Source: Pseudovibrio zosterae (lineage in GTDB: Bacteria > Pseudomonadota > Alphaproteobacteria > Rhizobiales > Stappiaceae). From it: DNA of 64,000 bases. This document shows positions 52,199 through 60,032 of the stretch, piece after piece. Positions within the stretch are counted from its first letter, which is position 1; each line of letters opens with the position of its first letter. Location: positions 310,001-374,000 of the forward strand of contig NZ_JAWXVZ010000005.1 in the NCBI RefSeq assembly GCF_033843645.1, in the 5' to 3' direction. The notes under the pieces were generated by a model. It was not told where the DNA came from, made no database searches, and saw only the letters and a program-made list of their open reading frames with translations. Position numbers and translations under genes: made by a program.

Positions 52199-52813
52199 TC
52201 AAGCCGCAGTCAACCGCTCCATTGTCTTCATAAAGGCGTCGTAAGGCTCGGTTGAGTTCTGGATCGACGCCTGCATCATGGCTCCTGAAAGGCCCAGGTG
52301 GATCACCTGACCAGTTGCATCTGGATCAAGTGCAGATGGCATGGAACCATCAAGGTGGCCTTGTCGCACCACATCTGCATACTTCTTGATCCAGCTGGCG
52401 GATGCCTCCTCTAGCGCTGTGCGCATGGGTTCACTCGTCGTGGCAATTTCACCAGAGAGTTTGACCACCAGACAAGAGATCCGGAACGACGCGCTCTTTG
52501 TCTTTTCCATCTCGGCCTTGATGATGCCCAACACGCGATCGCGCGCGGTGCCGCCGGCCTCAAAAAGCTGCTTGTGTACCTGCGGCCCCTTCTGTGCTGC
52601 GTAGTGCTCTATCAACCGAGCGCCGAAGTCCTCTTTGGACGCGAAGTAGTGATAGAACGAGCCCTTTGGTATGTGCGATGCCTTCAGGATTTCAGAGAGG
52701 CCAATGCCATTGAAACTCTTGGCAAGGATCAACTGCTCGGCCGCGTCGAAAATCTTCTCTCGGGTCTGCAGTCCCTTGGCTGTGTTTTGGGCTTCTTTTA
52801 CGCCTGTCGGCAT
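52199..52813 (-). CDS. TetR/AcrR family regulator (NemR/AcuR-like)
   Basis: 204 residues from ATG 52813 (MPTGVKEAQNTAKGLQTREKIFD), with AAGG 8 bp upstream; a longer frame from 52864 lacks the family start. The helix-turn-helix is FNGIGLSEILKASHIPKGSFYHYFASKEDFGARLIEHYA (near 30-68). The second half has the TetR_C pattern with GCL-like Cys in RISCLVVKLSGEIATTSEPMRTALE. In NemR-type regulators such a Cys senses electrophiles, so a quinone or aldehyde signal is possible. Two palindromes of the form TAGAC-N5/6-GTCTA lie upstream, yet the usual divergent reductase gene is missing. Confidence 0.85.
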   Translation of the reverse strand: MPTGVKEAQNTAKGLQTREKIFDAAEQLILAKSFNGIGLSEILKASHIPKGSFYHYFASKEDFGARLIEHYAAQKGPQVHKQLFEAGGTARDRVLGIIKAEMEKTKSASFRISCLVVKLSGEIATTSEPMRTALEEASASWIKKYADVVRQGHLDGSMPSALDPDATGQVIHLGLSGAMMQASIQNSTEPYDAFMKTMERLTAA

Positions 52814-52984
52814 GAAAACACCTTGCTTCCTTCTGGCGCATTCTCGGTTTCCTTGGGAGCGCACGCTCCCTGCTCCGACCAGGTCTTTGCTTGAAAGGTG
52901 CCTCCACAGCCCCTGGGTCTGTGCGGCCTTGGCGCGGTGGTTTGCATCAATCCCCGCGGCAAAACCTGCGTCCGGGATCCAAAA

Positions 52985-52999
52985 TAGACCAGTCGTCTA
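52985..52999. promoter_or_regulatory. TetR operator candidate, site 1
   Basis: TAGACCAGTCGTCTA has TAGAC and GTCTA as perfect inverted ends. It lies about 170 bp upstream of the TetR start. Confidence 0.55.
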
Positions 53000-53016
53000 C
53001 TTTTTGTCAAGCTCTA

Positions 53017-53032
53017 TAGACTGATTGGTCTA
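53017..53032. promoter_or_regulatory. TetR operator candidate, site 2
   Basis: TAGACTGATTGGTCTA repeats the same TAGAC/GTCTA pattern 32 bp from site 1, three helical turns apart. From memory both sites resemble the palindrome bound by NemR. Confidence 0.55.
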
Positions 53033-53567
53033 TTTTGAGGAGCCCTCGCCTGACCCCTCCTGTTCTTGCTGAGGAGCCCGGAGAGAAACCATCGAAAACT
53101 CAATGTTTTCGAGGTTAGAGGGCGAAGAAAGCCTGATGATTCTGAGGTGAAACAAGTCTTGAAGCCTGTTCAGTGCATATATTGAAGAAAATTAGAGATA
53201 AATATTTGTAATTGCATTTTATTAAAATTGTAATTGCCCTATTTTTGCTTCATTTTGATACATATTTGATTTTTCTACGTAATTTTGGGGCCAAACATTC
53301 AAGATTATTATGTGAATTTAGGTTTTGGTTTACTTTTATCGTCGGTTCCAAACAGATAAATTAAAAATCGAGGCAAATAGCTGACGTTTGCAGAAAGCCT
53401 CTTAAACTTGAGACAAATTGTAATCGTTTGGTTCAAGGTTTGAGAGCCCCGCAAAACGAAAGCATCCCGAGAAGCGGAAGAACCACTTTCGGGACTGTCT
53501 CTGACCAGCAGGTGTCCGACCCATCTGGGCGCCTCATTGAGTTTTACGTTATGGGCGGCGTACAAAC

Positions 53568-54104
53568 ATGATCATAGAACTGGCAGAGTCTCTTGGTGAA
53601 TTCCTCGTCATCGCCACACTTGGTCTGATGACATGTGCACTCATGGTAACGCACATCGTGAAAACCCGCGCGGCAACCGTGGCGGCCCCTCTTCCTTCTG
53701 GGCCACGCCACAACGGCCCTCGCTCCTTTGCAGGCAGTCAGCGCCCTCGGCGCAACTATGATCCGGTTCATGCCGGTCATCCGGTCACTGAAAAGCTGCG
53801 CAAGGAAGAGCGTAAACGCTACAAGCAAATCCTGAACCGCTCCACCATTGTCATTGCGACGCCAAACCACACGGCAGTTGCCCTTCGGTATGAACATGGA
53901 AGCAGCGCAACGCCGCTGGTAACCATCAAGGGCAAAGAGGTGAAGGGCGTAAAGATCCTCGAAATCGCACGTGAACTGGACATCCCGGTTTTCAAGAGCA
54001 CAGGGCTTGCCATGCAGCTCTACACCAGCGTGGACGCAAACAAGCCGATCCGTGAGGAGCATTTTGTTCCCGTCGCTGAACTGGTGGCCAAGGTCGTTCA
54101 CTAA
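53568..54104 (+). CDS. Stand-alone FlhB C-terminal-like protein
   Basis: 178 residues: one transmembrane helix near 12-32, a basic linker (33-90), then a FlhB/YscU cytoplasmic-type domain. The domain part runs VIATPNHTAVALRYEHGS, KGKEVKGVKILEIARELDIPVFKSTGLAMQLY and PIREEHFVPVAELVAKVV. True FlhB has NPTHYAVAL, where autocleavage occurs between N and P; here it reads T98-P-N-H101, so cleavage is unlikely. True FlhB also has four transmembrane helices. The gene lies outside any flagellar cluster here. It resembles FlhX-type FlhB paralogues that modify flagellar export, but that is inference. Confidence 0.75.
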   Translation: MIIELAESLGEFLVIATLGLMTCALMVTHIVKTRAATVAAPLPSGPRHNGPRSFAGSQRPRRNYDPVHAGHPVTEKLRKEERKRYKQILNRSTIVIATPNHTAVALRYEHGSSATPLVTIKGKEVKGVKILEIARELDIPVFKSTGLAMQLYTSVDANKPIREEHFVPVAELVAKVVH

Positions 54105-54336
54105 ACGCCGGTTCGCGCGCTGATCAGCTGAAGACGCTGATCCACCTAGGTGCATTGGGGTACATGGCGGGCGCCTCGGGGGGCGCATTGGGGGCTGCAA
54201 GGCAAATGCCCCCTCGCCCAAGGCAACACACCAGAAAGCCAACCAACAGCCCGCAGGAAGTGCTCTGCCATTGGCATGCGCCGTGCTGTCTGACAGGCCC
54301 CTGTGACATGCACGGGCTGATGGCAAGGGCTGATGA

Positions 54337-54369
54337 GGGCGCGGCGTCCGCCACTTTGTCGCCGCGCCC
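54337..54369 (-). terminator. Strong hairpin after the M20 hydrolase gene
   Basis: GGGCGCGGCG pairs perfectly with CGCCGCGCCC (10 bp) around a 13-nt loop, ending 8 bp after the stop codon of the leftward operon. There is no T-run, so it is a 3' stabilising stem or a weak terminator of the whole purine operon. Confidence 0.55.
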
Positions 54370-54376
54370 GTTGTGG

Positions 54377-55588
54377 CTACTTCAAGAGTTCAGACAAGGC
54401 CTCCGCCACAATTACCGTTGCTGACTTCAGGTCGCTAAGCTGCAGATGTTCATCCGCGCCATGGGCATTGGCCTCCAGGATCGAGCGCGGACCAGCCCCG
54501 TAAAGGATCGTCGGAATGCCAGCCTCGCTGTAATGCCGGGCATCGGTGTAAAGCGGCACCCCTGTGGGCTGCACCTTCACGCCGAGCTCTGCCTTGGCGG
54601 GCTTTTGAATGGCCGCGACCATCTTCTCAACGCCCGGAAGCTCACGCAAAGGCTCCGCCAACATGATGCGGCGGCACTCCACCTCAACCTTGGAGCCTTT
54701 CGGCAACGCACCCTCGATCAGCTCAATCAAAGCGTCCTCGACCTGCTCGCCGTTTTCCTCCGGGATCAGCCGGCGATCAAGGCGCAGGGCAACACGGTCT
54801 GGCACCACGTTGGTGTTGATGCCGCCCGAGATCAGGCCCACGGTGATTTTGGGCGTATCGATGCCCTTCTGCGCGCTCTTGATCTTGGCAAGGCGGGCGC
54901 GCTCGCTATAGACCGCCTGAAGCACGTGCGTGGCCGCTTCAAGTGCATCGTGACCGGTTTCAGGCATGGCCGCATGGGCTTGCTTGCCTCGCAGGATGAC
55001 CTCCATGTGAAGGCACCCGTTGTGGGCTGTGGTGATGGCGTAGGAAAAGCCTGCGGAGATCGCCATGTCGGGTTTGGAAAGATCCTGCTCCAGGATCCAT
55101 TTCGGCCCAACGAACCCGCCAGCTTCCTCATCATAGGTCAGGTGCAGCTCGACGGTGCCGTTAAGGCGCTTGGCGTTTTCCTTGAGCGCCAGAAGCGCAA
55201 AGGCGTATGTGGCAAAGTCAGACTTGGAGACGGCGACACCGCGGCCATACATTGCGCCATTGTCGATTTCCGCGCCATAGGGATCCTTGGTCCAGCCATC
55301 GCCGGGAGGCACCACGTCCCCATGGGCGTTAAGGGCAATCACCGGCCCCTTTCCCTTGCCGAAGGTTTCCCGGACAATCAGGTTGGTGACGGAGACCATG
55401 CCGTTCTGGCGCACGAACGGTTCCGGTACCGGATGTTGCTCGACCACAAAACCAAGCTTTTCCAGAAGCTTGGCGGCTTTCATTGCATGGGGCTCTGTAT
55501 CACCGGGGGGATTGTCGCTCGGTACCTTGACCAGCTTGCGCAGGAACTTCACCTGCTCTTCAAAGCGCGCCTCTATTAAGGCCTTCAT
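54377..55588 (-). CDS. M20 family metallohydrolase (ArgE/DapE-like) of the purine operon
   Basis: 403 residues from ATG 55588; a longer frame overlaps the upstream gene. Zinc-site motifs are LNAHGDVVPPGDGW near residue 79, YDEEAGGFVGPKWILE near 140, and AHAAMPETGHDALE for the dimerisation domain. It has an intact M20 catalytic Glu pair. It is the last gene of the purine operon and overlaps allC by 4 bp (ATGA), so it acts in the same pathway. The substrate is probably an acyl- or carbamoyl-amino compound from ureide breakdown, e.g. a ureidoglycolate-type or formyl-amino acid; this is inference. Confidence 0.85.
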   Translation of the reverse strand: MKALIEARFEEQVKFLRKLVKVPSDNPPGDTEPHAMKAAKLLEKLGFVVEQHPVPEPFVRQNGMVSVTNLIVRETFGKGKGPVIALNAHGDVVPPGDGWTKDPYGAEIDNGAMYGRGVAVSKSDFATYAFALLALKENAKRLNGTVELHLTYDEEAGGFVGPKWILEQDLSKPDMAISAGFSYAITTAHNGCLHMEVILRGKQAHAAMPETGHDALEAATHVLQAVYSERARLAKIKSAQKGIDTPKITVGLISGGINTNVVPDRVALRLDRRLIPEENGEQVEDALIELIEGALPKGSKVEVECRRIMLAEPLRELPGVEKMVAAIQKPAKAELGVKVQPTGVPLYTDARHYSEAGIPTILYGAGPRSILEANAHGADEHLQLSDLKSATVIVAEALSELLK

Positions 55589-56859
55589 GATTTTGCCCTT
55601 TCCTCCTCGGCAATCGTCTCGATCCATCGAACCAGAGCCTCGACGGCGAGCCCCATATCGTGGGGTTCTACATATTCTAGCGGGTTGTGGCTGATGCCGC
55701 CCTGACAACGGACGAACATCATACCGATATCGGTTAGCTGGGACATGGCCTGACCATCATGCCCGGCACCGGACATGAGGCGCAGCGGGCGCAGCCCCAG
55801 CGACTTGATCGCCTTTTCGGCGGTGTTCTGAAAACGATCCGCACACAAGCATGTGCTGACCTCATGATACTGCTCGAAGCCGACAGAAAGGCCATGCTTA
55901 GCCGCAATCTTGTCCGCCGCTTGCTTGATCGCCCGTGCCGCTTCATGGCGCGGTTCGTCAGTTGCTGCGCGCAGATCAAGCGACAGCACCACTTCCGCCG
56001 GGATCACGTTCACAGCGCCCGGCTCCACGGAAAGCTCACCCACGGTGGCAACAACACCGTGATCATTGGCCTCGTGGGCGATCTGATTGATGGCGCAAAT
56101 CAGCTCTGCAGCCCCCACAAGGGCGTCACTGCGCAAATGCATGGGAACAGTGCCCGCATGCCCGGCCATGCCCGAGAGCGTAACGCGGTAGCGGTTGGCA
56201 CCGGCAATGGACGTAACAATCCCAACGCTCAGGCGCTCAGCTTCAAGCACTGGGCCTTGCTCGATATGAACCTCAAGGTAGCCAAGCACACTGTCAGGGT
56301 CGCGAGCCGCCTTAGCTGTGGCAGCAGGATCGCCTCCGAAGTCCTTCAAGGCATCGCAAAGGCGAATGCCGTCGGCGTCGGTGGCTTCCAGATCTTCGGG
56401 CTTTGCCACGCCTGCAACCGCGCTGGAGGACAGCAGCGTAGATGGAAAACGCACGCCCTCCTCGTCGCCAAAGGCAAGCACTTCAAGGGCAAACGGTAGC
56501 TCGATGCCGCGCTTCTGGATTTCACTCACAGCCAGAATACCGGCCACCACCCCAAACGGGCCGTCATAAGCGCCCGCGTTGATCACGGTATCAATGTGGG
56601 AGCCAATCAGTAGCGTCTTGTTGGAAGAAGACCTGTTGGCAGGAAGGATGCCACACACCGTGCCAATGGCATCGTGGGACACCGTCAAGCCCGCCTGCTC
56701 CATCCAGTCGGAAACCAAAGCGGCGGCCCGCTTGTGTTCAGGGCTCAGGAAAAGGCGGGTGATCTGGCCCTCCGTTTCGGTGATCTCTGCAAGGGCGCGG
56801 ATCATCTCTTCAGAGCGATTGCCAAGCGCGCGGACGGTCTCCGATACAGCCAGTGTCAT
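55585..56859 (-). CDS. allC: Allantoate amidohydrolase (hydantoinase/carbamoylase family)
   Basis: 424 residues of the M20 Zn/Mn hydrolase group that includes allantoate amidohydrolase and N-carbamoyl amino acid hydrolases. Metal ligands are in GSHIDTVINAGAYDGPFGVVAGI (near 85-107), AFGDEEGVRFPS and YLEVHIEQGPVLE. The dimerisation domain begins SIAGANRYRVTLSGMAGHAGTVPM, and SGAGHDGQAMSQ with RCQGGISHNPLEYV is near the end. Between uraD and another M20 gene, allantoate is the likely substrate; a beta-ureidopropionase-like role is the main alternative. Distance to uraD is 14 bp. Confidence 0.87.
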   Translation of the reverse strand: MTLAVSETVRALGNRSEEMIRALAEITETEGQITRLFLSPEHKRAAALVSDWMEQAGLTVSHDAIGTVCGILPANRSSSNKTLLIGSHIDTVINAGAYDGPFGVVAGILAVSEIQKRGIELPFALEVLAFGDEEGVRFPSTLLSSSAVAGVAKPEDLEATDADGIRLCDALKDFGGDPAATAKAARDPDSVLGYLEVHIEQGPVLEAERLSVGIVTSIAGANRYRVTLSGMAGHAGTVPMHLRSDALVGAAELICAINQIAHEANDHGVVATVGELSVEPGAVNVIPAEVVLSLDLRAATDEPRHEAARAIKQAADKIAAKHGLSVGFEQYHEVSTCLCADRFQNTAEKAIKSLGLRPLRLMSGAGHDGQAMSQLTDIGMMFVRCQGGISHNPLEYVEPHDMGLAVEALVRWIETIAEEERAKS

Positions 56860-56873
56860 CCTTCCGATCCTCT

Positions 56874-57392
56874 CTAGTGGGGAGCCTCGACAAGCGCTTC
56901 CAGACGAAAGCGGAAGATCCGGGCGATCTGCCGAAGCGCTTCAGAAAATTCCTCAGACGGGCTATTGTGCAACCTCGGCTCGAACGCTGCAAGGATTTGC
57001 GTCTTGGTTGCGCCTTTTACCGCAAAAATGAAGGGGAAGCCGAACCTGTTCTTGTACGCGTCATTAAGCGCGCAAAAGCGCGCGAACTCTTCCCGGGTGA
57101 GCCGATCCAGCCCGGCTCCGGCCTGTTCGTCTCTCGAACTTTCCGCAAGCTCTCCCGCCAGCGCAGCTTTTCCTGCAAGATCAGGATGGGCGCGTATAAG
57201 CGCCAGCTGGTCAGCTTGCGGGGCTGTGTCCATCGCCTTGGTAAAAGCGTCCGCCAGATCATCACGGACCCGAAATGGTCCCAGCTCATAAGCCTTTTCT
57301 GCGACCCAGGGGGAATGTTCGGCCACGTGCCCAAAGTCAGCAACGAACGTTTCCTTGTCCATTTGATTGACTTCAACCAGTGAATAGCTCAT
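56874..57392 (-). CDS. uraD: OHCU decarboxylase
   Basis: A 172-residue enzyme that decarboxylates 2-oxo-4-hydroxy-4-carboxy-5-ureidoimidazoline to S-allantoin, the last step of urate oxidation. It has the helical fold with the catalytic HPDLAGK (His near residue 69), SRDEQAGAGLDRL (Ser/Glu/Gln) and FPFIFAVKGATKTQILAAFEPRLHN. Length fits UraD. It lies 47 bp after puuD and 14 bp before allC in one leftward operon. The expected partner, HIU hydrolase (uraH), is not in this stretch. Confidence 0.93.
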   Translation of the reverse strand: MSYSLVEVNQMDKETFVADFGHVAEHSPWVAEKAYELGPFRVRDDLADAFTKAMDTAPQADQLALIRAHPDLAGKAALAGELAESSRDEQAGAGLDRLTREEFARFCALNDAYKNRFGFPFIFAVKGATKTQILAAFEPRLHNSPSEEFSEALRQIARIFRFRLEALVEAPH

Positions 57393-57439
57393 GCCCCTCC
57401 TCGCCGACTTGATTTTGTTGTCCGGCTAACCCGGCCAGC

Positions 57440-58618
57440 TTACTTGCTCAAAAGCCAAGCGCCAAGCTTGTCCCGCTCCTCCCGTGTCATGCCGGTCATG
57501 TTGCCAAGGGGCATGGCATCGGAATGAACTGCTTGGGCCATGACCAGATCGCTGTAGCGTCGCAAGTCCGCCGCGGTTTCCAGAACAATGCCCTTGGGTG
57601 CCTCCTCGAAGGCCGGATCGCTTGGTGAGGCCGCGTGACAGGCAGCGCAATGGGTCTGGGCCAGTGAAACCGCCTCAATGTCGGCAATGCGTTCTGCTGA
57701 GCTGACATCTCGCGGTGCGGTGTAGATGATGGCGGCAACAAGCGCCACGGCCGCCGCTGGCAAGCTCCACCAGAACCGGGCGAAATTGTCGTGCGCATCG
57801 TGGCGGTTTATGAAGTGGCGCAGCATCCCGCCCATGATCAGAATGAGCGCAGTGACAAGCCAGATCTGCGGATGGCCCGTGAGCATGGGATAGTGGTTGG
57901 AGACCATCATCAACAACACGGGCAGCGTGAGATAGTTGTTGTGAACGGAGCGCTGTTTGCCAATTTGTCCCAGACGCGGGTCAGGGTCATGGCCCGCCAG
58001 AAGGCTTGCAGTAATCTTCCTCTGGTTCGGGATGATCACCCGGAACACATTGAAGGCCATGATCGTTCCGACCAGTGCCCCTACGTGGATAAGTGCGCCT
58101 CTCCCGGAAAACACGTGGGAGAAGAACCAGGCCGCGCCGACAATGAGAACAAAAAGACAGGCAGCCAATACAGGCGTGTTCTGACCAATTGGCGAGCGGC
58201 ACAAAAAGTCATAGATCACCCACCCCACGCCTAGGGAAAAGATGGAAATCACGATTGCTTCTGACGGATGGATTGCCATCACGCTCGGATCGATCAGATA
58301 GGCTGTGGCGTTGAAGTAGTACTGCACAACCAAAAGCGCAAAGCCCGTGACCCATGTCAGATAGGCTTCCCAGCGGTACCAGATCAGGTCACTTGGAAGC
58401 TCCTTCGGCGCGACCATGTACTTTTCGACATGATAAAAGCCGCCACCATGAACTTCCCAAGCGGTGCCTGCGACACCCGGGTTCATTTTCTCCCGTTTTT
58501 TGAGGGAGAGATCCAGTGCAATGAAATAAAAGGACGTCCCAATCCAACCAACGCCGACGATCAAGTGAGCCCATCGGAACAGCAGATTGAGCCAGTCCAT
58601 AGCAAATGTGACGGTCAT
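57440..58618 (-). CDS. puuD: Urate hydroxylase PuuD (membrane, cytochrome c domain)
   Basis: A 392-residue integral membrane protein. It starts with a helix containing LFRWAHLIVGVGWIGTSFYFI (near 11-31) and has about eight to nine helices with GGFYHVEKYMVAPKELPSDLIWYRWEAYLTW and a VHNNYLTLPVLLMMVSNHYPML segment. The C-terminus is a c-type cytochrome with CAACHA (CxxCH) and a distal Met in DAMPLGNMT. PuuD replaces soluble uricase in many Proteobacteria and links urate oxidation to the respiratory chain. It lies between the transporter and uraD, so the operon imports and oxidises urate or a precursor. Confidence 0.93.
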   Translation of the reverse strand: MTVTFAMDWLNLLFRWAHLIVGVGWIGTSFYFIALDLSLKKREKMNPGVAGTAWEVHGGGFYHVEKYMVAPKELPSDLIWYRWEAYLTWVTGFALLVVQYYFNATAYLIDPSVMAIHPSEAIVISIFSLGVGWVIYDFLCRSPIGQNTPVLAACLFVLIVGAAWFFSHVFSGRGALIHVGALVGTIMAFNVFRVIIPNQRKITASLLAGHDPDPRLGQIGKQRSVHNNYLTLPVLLMMVSNHYPMLTGHPQIWLVTALILIMGGMLRHFINRHDAHDNFARFWWSLPAAAVALVAAIIYTAPRDVSSAERIADIEAVSLAQTHCAACHAASPSDPAFEEAPKGIVLETAADLRRYSDLVMAQAVHSDAMPLGNMTGMTREERDKLGAWLLSK

Positions 58619-58658
58619 GGCTCTGCTTTTCTGTGAAACTTGGCATGGTCCAGATCCA

Positions 58659-58680
58659 GGGCGGCGGTGGTACGCCGCCC
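58659..58680 (-). other. Intercistronic hairpin between bmp and puuD
   Basis: GGGCGGCG (58659-58666) and CGCCGCCC (58673-58680) pair perfectly over 8 bp with a 6-nt loop. There is no T-run. It can protect the abundant binding-protein mRNA from decay of the downstream part. Confidence 0.6.
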
Positions 58681-58720
58681 AGGCTGTTTTTGAAACTGGA
58701 ATGTAGATTGGTTGAGCAGC

Positions 58721-59794
58721 TTACTTTGGAAGCTGGTCGTCAACGCCTTTGATGTAGAAGTTCATGCCCAGAAGCTGTTCGTCGGTCGCCTGCTGACCTT
58801 CTTCCAGGAACACAGAACCGTCCTGCTTGGTGATTGGACCTCTGAACGGAACCAGTTCACCCTTGCGGATTGCTTCTGTGGTTGCTGCAGCTTCTGCTGC
58901 CACTTCTTCTGGCAGGTTGGTGAAGGGTGCAATGTGAACCAGCTTCTGGTCCAGACCGCCCCAGGTGTCGCCACCTTCCCAAGTGCCGTCCATCACCGCC
59001 TGAACGCGTGCGATGTAGTACTCGGACCAGTCATCGACAATGGCTGTCATCTGCGCGTTTGGCGCAAACTTGATCATGTCGGATGCCTGACCGAAGCCCT
59101 TGATGCCACGTTCTTCAGCAACCTGAAGCGGCGCAGGACTGTCGGTGTGCTGGACCATGATGTCCACGCCCTGATCAACCAGTGCCTTGGCAGCGTCAGC
59201 TTCGCGGCCCGGGTCGTACCAGGAGTTTACCCATACGATCTTCACCTTGAAGTCCGGGTCTACAGACTGAGCACCCAGCATGAAGGCGTTGATGCCGCGC
59301 ACAACTTCCGGGATTGGGAATGAGCCGATGTAGCCTGCAGTGCCGGTTTCAGAAACCTTTGCTGCAATCTGACCGATGATGTAGCGGCCTTCATAAAAAC
59401 GGGCGCCGTAGGTGGCGACGTTTTCAGCCTGCTTGTAACCGGTGGCGTGCTCAAACTTCACATCTGGGAAACGCTTGGCAACCTTCACAGTCGGGTTCAT
59501 GTAGCCGAAGGAAGTGGTGAAGATCAGATCATGGCCGGAGCGAGCAAGACGTTCAATCGCACGTTCCGCATCTGGTCCTTCAGACACGCTTTCGATGAAG
59601 GTGGTTTCCACCTTGTCACCGAAGTGCTCTTCGATCGCTAGACGGCCCTGATCGTGCTGGTAAGACCAACCGTGGTCGGAAACCGGACCAACATAGATAA
59701 AGCCAACCTTGAGTGGATCTTCTGCAGAGGCAATACCCGCAGTAAGACCAAGTGCAAGAGTAGCCGTTGCGGCCAGGCTCAACAGTTTGCGCAT
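58721..59794 (-). CDS. BMP-family periplasmic purine-binding protein, paralogue 2
   Basis: A 357-residue basic membrane protein/PnrA-type binding protein. Signal peptide 1-24 ends in IASA. The mature part begins DPLKVGFIYVGPVSDHGWSYQHDQGR, with ERLARSGHDLIFTTSFGYMNPTVKVAKRFP, GAQSVDPDFKVKIVWVNSWYDPGREADAAKALVDQG and TDSPAPLQVAEERG. It is similar to the next protein along its whole length, about three quarters identical by eye. The operon context suggests purine base or nucleoside binding. The Shine-Dalgarno GGAGG lies 5 bp upstream. Confidence 0.92.
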   Translation of the reverse strand: MRKLLSLAATATLALGLTAGIASAEDPLKVGFIYVGPVSDHGWSYQHDQGRLAIEEHFGDKVETTFIESVSEGPDAERAIERLARSGHDLIFTTSFGYMNPTVKVAKRFPDVKFEHATGYKQAENVATYGARFYEGRYIIGQIAAKVSETGTAGYIGSFPIPEVVRGINAFMLGAQSVDPDFKVKIVWVNSWYDPGREADAAKALVDQGVDIMVQHTDSPAPLQVAEERGIKGFGQASDMIKFAPNAQMTAIVDDWSEYYIARVQAVMDGTWEGGDTWGGLDQKLVHIAPFTNLPEEVAAEAAATTEAIRKGELVPFRGPITKQDGSVFLEEGQQATDEQLLGMNFYIKGVDDQLPK

Positions 59795-59967
59795 TATGCG
59801 CCTCCCCTCTCTAAACGGCAGTCCAAAATTTTTGAGGCCTTCCTGAACCAGTCGGACTGCAACCCGGTTCGGGAAGAATAGCCAAATCTCCTGAGACCGA
59901 TCTTATCGTCACGGATGAGCGCTCTCCTTCGCCATCAACGTGAGCCGGTCTTTTGTTGTTTCGGGTG

Positions 59968-59996
59968 CCAAAGGACCGCGCGGGGCAGTCCTTTGG
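59968..59996 (-). other. Intercistronic hairpin between the two bmp genes
   Basis: CCAAAGGAC (59968-59976) and GTCCTTTGG (59988-59996) form a perfect 9-bp stem with an 11-nt GC-rich loop. It lies in the 238-bp space between the paralogues. No T-run follows. Confidence 0.6.
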
Positions 59997-60032
59997 GACC
60001 ATGTCGTTCGGGCTGCTTGGGGCAGCTCTCGA

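Larger units (their letters stand above)
52814..53567. other. Long AT-rich intergenic region upstream of the TetR gene
   Basis: About 750 bp. It has two TetR-type palindromes (52985-52999 and 53017-53032) and, in the very AT-rich part, a direct repeat TTGTAATTGC at 53206-53215 and 53228-53237. The minus frame at 53308-53565 has no ribosome site or family sequence. I see no gene. Confidence 0.5.

Noticed and set aside
53308..53565. 85-codon minus-strand frame in AT-rich DNA
   Set aside because: No ribosome site and no domain; it ends right at the next gene start by chance.
54446..55579. 377-codon plus-strand frame
   Set aside because: Antisense to the M20 hydrolase gene with intact zinc motifs.
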